A stretch of DNA of 12,500 bases from Halisarca cf. caerulea (Eukaryota; Porifera; Demospongiae; Chondrillida; Halisarcidae). Below are positions 1 through 6,306 of the stretch, piece by piece. Where the stretch lies: the NCBI GenBank assembly GCA_963170055.1, contig CAUJGJ010000397.1, positions 4,290,001 to 4,302,500 on the forward strand, in the 5' to 3' direction. The notes below the pieces were generated by a model that searched no databases, was not told the DNA's origin, and worked only from the letters and a program-made list of their open reading frames with translations. How positions within the stretch are numbered: the first letter of the stretch is position 1; every line of letters begins with the position of its first letter. The translations under genes were made by a program, and so were the position numbers.

Positions 1-209
1 ATCAGTCCTGCTTGTAACATCTCTGTAATCTCAGTCTGTACTAGATCCCGATAAGCATGTGGTATCCGGTAAGCTGGCAGTCGCATGGGAGTTGCGGATC
101 CTGTATCAACTGCATGTTGTATCACTGTGGTTCTGCCAGGTGTAGTCTTCATAACACCCTGGAAGTCATCTAGCAGACTTTGAAGGTCTTCCCGCTGTGT
201 TGGGGTCAG
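1..209 (-). CDS. Reverse transcriptase N-terminus, Gmr1-like element, cut by window edge
   Basis: Directly after the TAA at 210-212, and in the same frame, the minus strand is open to position 1 for 69 codons. It begins LTPTQREDLQSLLDDF, then has VIQHAVDTGSATPMRLPAYR and ends TEITEMLQAGL. This is the conserved start of Ty3/gypsy RT: a helix of the 'LLDEF...V' type, a His-x-Ile/Val-Asp-Thr-Gly strand, a Pro/Arg-rich 'PxRxPxYR' segment, then the 'EIxxMLxxGxI' helix. The catalytic YxDD box would lie outside the window. Its position downstream of integrase, not upstream, is what makes the element Gmr1-like. There is no Met near the start, as expected for part of one polyprotein. Confidence 0.8.
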   Translation of the reverse strand, partial: MTPTQREDLQSLLDDFQGVMKTTPGRTTVIQHAVDTGSATPMRLPAYRIPHAYRDLVQTEITEMLQAGL

Positions 210-212
210 TTA
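210..212 (-). other. In-frame TAA stop between integrase and RT
   Basis: The codon between ...KVTMGD and LTPTQRE... is TAA. Both sides encode recognisable parts of one polyprotein in one frame, so this is either a point mutation (CAA to TAA would suffice) or a site of programmed readthrough. No recognised readthrough context is obvious: the codon is followed by CTG ACC. Confidence 0.85.
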
Positions 213-2279
213 ATCTCCCATTGTCACTTTTGAGTTTGATGTTGGTTGGTTGCTATGCCACACCGGAACATCATCATCACTGTCGATGTCTGGACTATCC
301 TCTGCAGTCCAGTAAGCCTGTCTGACTGGAGTATGCCATTTCTTCAGCATATTAACATGAAACACACGATACTTCTTACGTCGGTCATGCATTTCCACCT
401 GGTAATTAACCTTGCCTACTTTCTCTTTCACAATATATGGCCCTTGCCATTGTGCCAGCAATTTGTTGTTTGCTGTTGGTAACAATACCAATACGTGTTC
501 TCCTTGCTGAAATTCCCGATGGCGAGCTGATTTGTCGTACCAATGTTTCTGTTGTTGCTGAGAACTACACAGGTTCTCTTTCACAATATCATGTAGTTTT
601 GCTAGTTTATCCCGTATATCTAAAATATGGGACACAACACTCTGGTCTCCACGTTCGCTAGCTACCCAAGATTCTTTCAGCACATCTAAAGGACCTCGAA
701 CACACCTGCCGTAAAGTAACTCGAATGGAGAGAATCCTGTCGAATCTTGTGGAACTTCCCTATACGCAAACAACAGATAAGGGAGGAGTTTGTCCCAGTC
801 CTTGCCTTCGTCCATAGCACATTTCCTGAGCATCGCTTTCAAGGTCTGATTAAAGCGTTCTACTAGCCCGTCTGTCTGCGGGTGGTATGGGCTAGTACGG
901 ATGGGATGGATGTGCAGCAACTTGTATAGCTCCTGTAGGAGTTTTGATGTGAAGTTACTGCCTTGATCTGTAAGGATATCCTGGGGAATACCAACTCGTG
1001 AGAATAATTTTACTAACTCATCCGTGATTGTCTCCGCTTCGATGCTACGCAAGGGAATCGCCTCAGGATAACGGGTGGCGTAATCGCACACAACCAAGAT
1101 ATATCTATTACCTTTCCTGCTCTTGGGTAAGGGTCCCACAATATCCATGGCTATGCGTTGGAAAGGCACTGACATGACTGGTAAAGGTATCAGGGGAACA
1201 CAAGGCTCCTTCCTACCAATTGCTTTCTGGCATTTTGCACAACTTTTACAGAAGTCTCGCACATCACGAAAAAGTGTGGGCCAATAGAAGCGTTGTAAAA
1301 TTCTCTTTGCTGTCTTATTCCTCCCTAAGTGTACCGCAAGAGGTACTTCATGTGCGATGCGAAGAATATCCTGTCGACAAGTCATAGGTACAGCTATTTG
1401 CTCCAAATGATCACTATTATCTGTTCTCCGAAACAGTATACCATCACGAATAAAAAATCCTGGACCTACTGAGTTGGGGGTACCTTTGGCAGCCTCCCAT
1501 GCTGTCTTCAAGGATTCGTCCTCCTCCTGCAGCTTATGCAATTCAGCCTGGTCGAGATAAAGGGCATGACGTACATGCTCCTGGCTATGGACAAAGTCCC
1601 GTTTAGCTGCTCTCTTCTGCCTCTTGGTAAGACGAGTCCTGGATTGGCCTCCCGGTGTAAACAACTCATCATGGAACTGGAAAAAAGGTGTCTCTTGCCT
1701 CTCGCTGTTGATGGGCTGATTATCATGCCCCTTATCACCACTCTTGGGCTGCCCATCAGCTTCCAATAACCTGTGTGGTGATACCCCACAATCACGTTCG
1801 CGGTCTCGTGACTGTTCATCTTCTTCCTGTTTTTGCTGTTTCCTTGAACGAGTTGTAACCACCATAGCCTCCTTTGTCTCCTGTATACTAGATGCTCCAT
1901 CTAGTATTGTGGCGAATCCGGGTGCATCTGTGCCCAACAGTACATCTACTGGAAGGGTGTCCGATACAGCCACCTGCAACTCCATAGTACGGTTATCCAT
2001 CTGTATTTCCACCATTGCAAGGGGATAAAGCACAACGTCCCCATGTGCACATCGAATGGTTACTGCTTCTCCGAGTAGTCTCTCTTGAGGAACCAGCTCT
2101 TCTCTAACTATTGACTGGGAGCATCCTGTATCAATCAGGATATTGCTAACGGCCTGGCCTTCAACTGACCCGGATCTTGTCAACCCACTCTGTTTAGCAG
2201 GGGGTTTGGCAGAACAAAACAACGCCTTGGTGGGGCATTGTATTGGGAAATAATATAGGGAGCATGCACGTTCTGGCCC
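210..2279 (-). CDS. Retrotransposon polyprotein segment: aspartic protease and integrase
   Basis: Residues are counted from a TTG at 2222, which is probably not a real start because the frame stays open to 2279. A retroviral-type aspartic protease has its active site DTG at 31-33 (ILIDTGCSQS) and a second strand LLGTD at 95-99. A charged linker (about 110-250) follows. The integrase has a zinc-binding H2C2 module (H291, H298, C328, C331) and a catalytic core with D360 (AMDIVGPLP), D419 (ILTDQGSNF) and E455 (GLVERFNQT). There are exactly 35 residues between the last two, a DD35E triad. A GPY/F module (QWQGPYIV, 591-598) and FHVNMLKKW close the integrase. No RT lies between protease and integrase, so the order is PR-IN. 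The frame ends at TAA 210-212, and RT continues in the same frame beyond it. The integrase catalytic residues are all present. Family identity is firm; activity is doubtful. Confidence 0.88.
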   Translation of the reverse strand, partial: GPERACSLYYFPIQCPTKALFCSAKPPAKQSGLTRSGSVEGQAVSNILIDTGCSQSIVREELVPQERLLGEAVTIRCAHGDVVLYPLAMVEIQMDNRTMELQVAVSDTLPVDVLLGTDAPGFATILDGASSIQETKEAMVVTTRSRKQQKQEEDEQSRDRERDCGVSPHRLLEADGQPKSGDKGHDNQPINSERQETPFFQFHDELFTPGGQSRTRLTKRQKRAAKRDFVHSQEHVRHALYLDQAELHKLQEEDESLKTAWEAAKGTPNSVGPGFFIRDGILFRRTDNSDHLEQIAVPMTCRQDILRIAHEVPLAVHLGRNKTAKRILQRFYWPTLFRDVRDFCKSCAKCQKAIGRKEPCVPLIPLPVMSVPFQRIAMDIVGPLPKSRKGNRYILVVCDYATRYPEAIPLRSIEAETITDELVKLFSRVGIPQDILTDQGSNFTSKLLQELYKLLHIHPIRTSPYHPQTDGLVERFNQTLKAMLRKCAMDEGKDWDKLLPYLLFAYREVPQDSTGFSPFELLYGRCVRGPLDVLKESWVASERGDQSVVSHILDIRDKLAKLHDIVKENLCSSQQQQKHWYDKSARHREFQQGEHVLVLLPTANNKLLAQWQGPYIVKEKVGKVNYQVEMHDRRKKYRVFHVNMLKKWHTPVRQAYWTAEDSPDIDSDDDVPVWHSNQPTSNSKVTMGD

Positions 2280-2282
2280 CTA

Positions 2283-2421
2283 TGATTTCAGTTATGAAGC
2301 GTCATATGAGGAACGAATCAAATTTTGATATTCTTTGGAAACATGAGGCGAAAGTAAAAGTTGCAAATAATTACAAAATATAATTACATGTGCATAAACA
2401 CAGTCCTCAATACAATAATTA
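2283..2421. other. Junction between Helitron coding end and retrotransposon; no gene
   Basis: This AT-rich stretch should contain the Helitron 3' terminus if the Helitron abuts the retrotransposon. Read on the minus strand it has several CTRR-like tetramers (for example CTGA near 2292) and a weak palindrome, ATCAAATTTTGAT, at 2317-2329. No strong 16-20 bp hairpin directly before CTRR was found. The exact end therefore cannot be placed by eye. Confidence 0.4.
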
Positions 2422-5400
2422 TTACATTTCACACCCCCAGTGAGACCTAAATGATACAAAGGGTTTGAAAAAAAAGTGAGATGTGGACATTGTTGGCAAT
2501 AATGCTGTGAAATGAGAAGAGTCGAAAAAGCCTCTGATGGCGGGGTAGTCTTCAACTGAAGGCAAGTACTTGATGTGATTGTTCATTCTCCTGTCTTTCT
2601 GTTGAAACAATCGTTCAATCTCCACAGATGAACTGTTTACATCTACTCTGCCAAGTTCTCCTACACTTCTGTGTCGCATATAGCCATACATGTATATGGG
2701 CCTCTTTAACATAAGACACAAGGCATGCAAGTGGAAATGATTTCCCCAGCATTGGTCTTGAGCTGCTTCTTGCAAAAGTTTGCTCCATTCCCTTTCTGTA
2801 ATTGCTGTAATATTTTCTTCATTTCGATCCACATTACGTAATAATAGTTGTGTACTAGGCTTCATCACCTCAAACATATGCTTCTTATTTTGTAATAAGC
2901 TGTACACAGTGATTGCTCTCAGATGTGCTGTATATTCTTCTGTACCATGCAGTGCAATGGAGATGGTATTGTACATACAGTTCCCATCACCTGTGGTCCT
3001 CACTGGAACATATTGTGATGTAAATGAGGGCAAAAGTTCCTCTTGTACAGACATGTCCACCACATGAGTTTCCACATTGAAAATGTCATTTTCCTGTTTG
3101 TTAACCTCATTTATTAAAGTATTCATAGCAATCTTCTTAGCTTCCATCAATTCCTTTAATTCTTCCATTGACTCTTTCTTTTTACTTTTGAGAATGTCCT
3201 GAATGTTCTGCATAAATTCTCTCACCTCTTTCATACATGTTGTGTGAATTTCTTGACTTGATAATTGTATTACTGGTACGACTCTCTTCATTTCCTCCAA
3301 GATGTCCCTCAAAAAGTCATCCAAATCTGTTTCCATCATGCTTGTATCTTGAAGAGAAGTGGGTGGTTCATCCTCCTGAGACTGTGACAAATCCACCGGC
3401 AGCACCTCTGAATTGTCTTGACTTGGCTGACTACAACCTATGACGTGCTGTATACTTCTCAAACGCTCCATTTCCTTGTCCACCCTTTTGTTGGCATAAA
3501 GCTTCTTGGGTTCAAATTTCACCAGTGCTATGCCATTTAATGTCCTCACCCGACTTAATGCCACATAAGACATTCCGGCCTCAAAAACTTTCTCTCCGAG
3601 GTCCAACACAGCAGAATCAAGTGACAGACCTTGCACTTTGTGTAAAGTGGCAGCCCAACACAAAATCAAGGGTATCTGAGTCCGCTGTAGAACAGTGCCT
3701 TGCCGTCCATAGAATCGCACCGACATGGGTTCAATGGCCACTGCCTCTTGTTGTCCATTGGGGATGTACACTTCGGTAAACTGTCCAACTCTTGGATCGT
3801 GAAACTTTACATATACAATTTCAGGTAAGGCTCCACGTGAGGGCTGTGTATTCTGTTTTCCACCCCACTTGAATCCCACAATTACTCCTTGGGCTCCATT
3901 CACTAGCCCATCTCCACACTTGATGTTACGTCGTAGCATGACTTCAGCTCCTAGTGCCATCTTTAGCCTTCTTGGTAGTCCTCCACATTCCTTGTCATCC
4001 TCTGGAATTAATTCTTCAGTCACTTTCTCATACGAGACTGCCCCATAAGTCGATCTTCTGTTTTCTAAAAGCACATGATTTGCTTCAAATTCAAAGATTG
4101 GGGTAGAAGAAGACAGTTTCATCAATTCTCCTTCATTAAATGCATTGCAATCTGCAACACGAGGGAACAACCTAAGAGCCTTTTCAAATGGAGGCTTTGA
4201 TAGATCAATGTTGTTTCCTGCCACCATGCGACTTTCCAGCAACTTGATATCCTGTTCCGTTTGCTTTCCTACTCGAACACGATTCAACAGGTCTGAAAAG
4301 GACGAATCCTTTTGCTGTCTCACATTTTCAGTTAATTCTACTATTTGAAAGCAGTCCTTCCAAAGGTGAGATGCCAAGCGTTTCGACTGGAGTTTTGTCA
4401 CACTAAACACAAAGTGTCCATTGACAGGTGAAAGCTGATAAAAGTCACCAACTGCAATCACATTTAGTCCTCCAAAGATGTCATCATTGGCAAATATCTC
4501 ACACAGTCGATAGTGGACAGACTGAAGAACCTCATACGATACCATGCTAATTTCATCAATGATGATGGTATGTATGCCTCTCCACAGCATCCTCAGCTCT
4601 CGAAGTGCTACAGCCGTTAACTTTAAATGGTAGGCAGATCTTCTATGTTCAACTTGAAGATTAAGTGCTCTGTGAATTGTTAGGCCGTCCACATTGAATG
4701 CAGCTACACCTGTTGGTGCCATGACCATGCATCCATGAACTTCCTCACTTCCTTGCACTGACCTCTCAATGTGTTCTCTGATGGCACGAATCACGTAAGA
4801 CTTTCCTGTCCCTGCACCGCCAGTTATGAAGATGCGGATGGGCTTAGGTTGGGCCTCCTGTCCGAGATGAAATTTGTGTAACGAGCTTGTATACTGTACT
4901 ACCATGTCAAATGCTTCTCTCTGTTTTGCATTCAAATTGCATACCAATTCTGTGAAGGCCTTATCAGTGAGACGCATGCGTGTGAGGGCTCCATTGGCAT
5001 TATCGTCATCTGCTACTGTGGGAAGAGCATCTACATCCACCTGTTCATCTTGGACATAATTTTCAGCATTGTGTAAACCATGGTCCAGTTCCTCTGGTAC
5101 ATGAGTAGCATCTTCCCGTTCACCATGTTGAACATTTGGTGCAACCAAATCCATGTATGCGCCATCGGAAACTGCTTGCAATTGCTGCACCGCTCTTTGT
5201 ACTTCCTCTGCAAAAGTATGGTGTTCACAATTCAGCACTTTCATCTCCTTTTCACGAGCAATGAAAGCTGACAATGCGCTGTCATGCTTTTGAAGTAAGT
5301 CCTCCTTCTCACATCTCCACGGAATGTACAACAGCAACAGTGAATAGTAATAGTCATCACCGTGACTTTGTGGTGTCATAATGGGTGTTCGAAGGCACGC

Positions 5401-6303
5401 TTGCTTTGTACGAAGTTTGATCCATCCCAGATTGCCTTGCAATTGGAATCGAGGCTGAATGTGACGCCCACTGCTGCTGCCCTTTGGTGTGTCATCCCTA
5501 TATACACTATCATACCATACAGAAAAGTGAGCCAACGTCATTTTCTCAAATTCATCTTCCTGTGGTCTTGCAGCATATCTGTCAAATAGTCCAGGTTGAA
5601 AAAGATTTGTATCCATGTCATCCAGCTCAAGTAACTCGGACCGATTCTTGAGAATCCTTGTTCTCTTTTCGGGAGGAACAGTGTTGACAAAGACAACTTT
5701 ACGCGACAAATCCTTCAATGGTAAGTGGCACAACCGATAGGCTGCTTCTTGGCCACTTAGCTGCCTATGTGAAAGCATAGTGTTTCCCAATTTAGATAAT
5801 CTTTTTCGAAGTGAAGCATTGGGTGCAAGTGATTGGAGGGAATCACTGATAGCCTTTTTCACCTCTTCGCTCTCACCTTTGCACATGTATGAACAAATGT
5901 AAGATGCTGTCCCATAAACCGATCCAATCAACTGTATATCCATGTTGGCCTGCCATGCTAAAAGTAGTGGAGCATTGTATGGGTTGACGTTTTCTTCACC
6001 ATCAGTTCTCCTCAGAATATAGAACCGGGACTTGTTACCTACATCTTCATTATTCTTGAGACGAGTAGTGGACGATAGAGGTTGTGGAAAGTCAAAATGA
6101 CATTCTTTTGATTTTTTTCTTTTGTCTTTCTTGGTGCAAGTAGACGTATGACTATGTTTCTGAACTCGAAGAACTACAGACCGCAAGCTGTCCTCACCAC
6201 ATCCTTCTTCTGGAATTCTGGCAGAAATGTAACGATCGATAAAGTCAGGAGCTGCCGTTCTTCCCTCTACTGTATCAAGATTAGGGGCATCTTTGATCCA
6301 CCA
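2422..6303 (-). CDS. Helitron replicase, C-terminal part: Rep Y2 motif, PIF1-like helicase, OTU domain
   Basis: This continues the upstream Rep frame after the TAG at 6304-6306; the frame is open from 6303, starting WWIKDAPN. The residue numbers below count from the TTG at 6186, which is not a true start. The Rep end carries the two candidate catalytic tyrosines Y96 and Y100 in SYICSYMCK. An acidic linker (about 300-400) follows. The PIF1/RecD-like SF1 helicase shows Walker A GGAGTGKS (456-463), Walker B IIIDE (541-545), GDFYQLSP (580-587), ELTENVRQ (617-624), TLHKVQGLSLD (847-857) and SYVALSRVR (873-881). A charged, probably coiled segment (about 950-1030) leads to an OTU cysteine-protease-like domain (about 1060-1231) with DGNC (1067-1070, Cys1070 candidate nucleophile) and SHFTALLP (His1225 candidate catalytic base). 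All key motifs look intact. The Helitron helicase would unwind DNA during rolling-circle transposition in the nucleus. The target of the OTU domain is unknown; polyprotein processing or deubiquitination are possibilities. Confidence 0.9.
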   Translation of the reverse strand, partial: WWIKDAPNLDTVEGRTAAPDFIDRYISARIPEEGCGEDSLRSVVLRVQKHSHTSTCTKKDKRKKSKECHFDFPQPLSSTTRLKNNEDVGNKSRFYILRRTDGEENVNPYNAPLLLAWQANMDIQLIGSVYGTASYICSYMCKGESEEVKKAISDSLQSLAPNASLRKRLSKLGNTMLSHRQLSGQEAAYRLCHLPLKDLSRKVVFVNTVPPEKRTRILKNRSELLELDDMDTNLFQPGLFDRYAARPQEDEFEKMTLAHFSVWYDSVYRDDTPKGSSSGRHIQPRFQLQGNLGWIKLRTKQACLRTPIMTPQSHGDDYYYSLLLLYIPWRCEKEDLLQKHDSALSAFIAREKEMKVLNCEHHTFAEEVQRAVQQLQAVSDGAYMDLVAPNVQHGEREDATHVPEELDHGLHNAENYVQDEQVDVDALPTVADDDNANGALTRMRLTDKAFTELVCNLNAKQREAFDMVVQYTSSLHKFHLGQEAQPKPIRIFITGGAGTGKSYVIRAIREHIERSVQGSEEVHGCMVMAPTGVAAFNVDGLTIHRALNLQVEHRRSAYHLKLTAVALRELRMLWRGIHTIIIDEISMVSYEVLQSVHYRLCEIFANDDIFGGLNVIAVGDFYQLSPVNGHFVFSVTKLQSKRLASHLWKDCFQIVELTENVRQQKDSSFSDLLNRVRVGKQTEQDIKLLESRMVAGNNIDLSKPPFEKALRLFPRVADCNAFNEGELMKLSSSTPIFEFEANHVLLENRRSTYGAVSYEKVTEELIPEDDKECGGLPRRLKMALGAEVMLRRNIKCGDGLVNGAQGVIVGFKWGGKQNTQPSRGALPEIVYVKFHDPRVGQFTEVYIPNGQQEAVAIEPMSVRFYGRQGTVLQRTQIPLILCWAATLHKVQGLSLDSAVLDLGEKVFEAGMSYVALSRVRTLNGIALVKFEPKKLYANKRVDKEMERLRSIQHVIGCSQPSQDNSEVLPVDLSQSQEDEPPTSLQDTSMMETDLDDFLRDILEEMKRVVPVIQLSSQEIHTTCMKEVREFMQNIQDILKSKKKESMEELKELMEAKKIAMNTLINEVNKQENDIFNVETHVVDMSVQEELLPSFTSQYVPVRTTGDGNCMYNTISIALHGTEEYTAHLRAITVYSLLQNKKHMFEVMKPSTQLLLRNVDRNEENITAITEREWSKLLQEAAQDQCWGNHFHLHALCLMLKRPIYMYGYMRHRSVGELGRVDVNSSSVEIERLFQQKDRRMNNHIKYLPSVEDYPAIRGFFDSSHFTALLPTMSTSHFFFKPFVSFRSHWGCEM
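2494..3009 (-). other. OTU-like cysteine protease domain at the replicase C-terminus
   Basis: The domain opens with PVRTTGDGNCMYNTIS, the OTU signature with Asp-Gly-Asn-Cys; the Cys codon is at 2977-2979. It closes with SHFTALLP, where the His (codon 2512-2514) sits as in the OTU 'H(Y/F)' motif. Both putative catalytic residues are kept. Only about 24 residues follow before the stop, so OTU is the last domain, after the helicase. Confidence 0.8.
4798..4821 (-). other. Walker A motif of the PIF1-like helicase
   Basis: The codons read GGAGTGKS, the ATP-binding P-loop of PIF1-family SF1B helicases. It is preceded by a hydrophobic strand (IRIFIT), as expected. The intact P-loop argues that the helicase part is recent or under constraint. 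Confidence 0.9.
5887..5901 (-). other. Rep Y2 motif (two candidate nicking tyrosines)
   Basis: The stretch YICSY, followed by MCK, has two Tyr separated by three residues and a Lys downstream. This matches the YxxxYxxK arrangement of Helitron Rep proteins. The tyrosines attach covalently to the nicked DNA ends. They lie about 400 bp downstream of the HUH motif, on the far side of the TAG stop. Confidence 0.82.
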
Positions 6304-6306
6304 CTA
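6304..6306 (-). other. In-frame TAG stop directly after the HUH motif
   Basis: The upstream frame ends RGSPHIHS then TAG, and the same frame resumes at once with WWIKDAPN. Helitron Rep proteins run without a break through this point (HUH, a few residues, then 'W-x-K/E-D-A-P'). One codon has therefore become a stop, for instance TTG or TGG to TAG. It separates the metal-binding HUH residues from the catalytic tyrosines, so the truncated product cannot be a working Rep unless the stop is read through. Confidence 0.88.

Larger units (their letters stand above)
1..2279 (-). mobile_element. Ty3/gypsy-superfamily LTR retrotransposon, Gmr1-like domain order, partial
   Basis: Interior of an LTR retrotransposon read on the minus strand. 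The domains run protease, zinc-binding integrase, GPY/F module, then the start of a reverse transcriptase that leaves the window at position 1. Ordinary Ty3/gypsy elements have RT-RNaseH before integrase. Integrase before RT, with gypsy-type sequences, is the order of Gmr1-like elements first described from deuterostomes. No LTR, primer-binding site or polypurine tract is seen, so both ends are missing here. Upstream, the frame is open only to 2279 and meets a TAG at 2280-2282. Gag is absent apart from a possible trace (CPTKALFC, just upstream of 2210) resembling the end of a zinc knuckle. The element lies about 140 bp beyond the end of the Helitron coding region and on the same strand. Confidence 0.82.

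Noticed and set aside
246..2028. Plus-strand and alternative minus-strand ORFs of 60-130 codons within the retrotransposon
   Set aside because: They overlap the intact protease-integrase frame and show no domain-like sequence; they are shadows.
2317..2329. Palindrome ATCAAATTTTGAT as the Helitron 3' hairpin
   Set aside because: The stem is only 5-6 bp of A/T-rich sequence, too weak, and is not followed closely by a convincing CTRR end.
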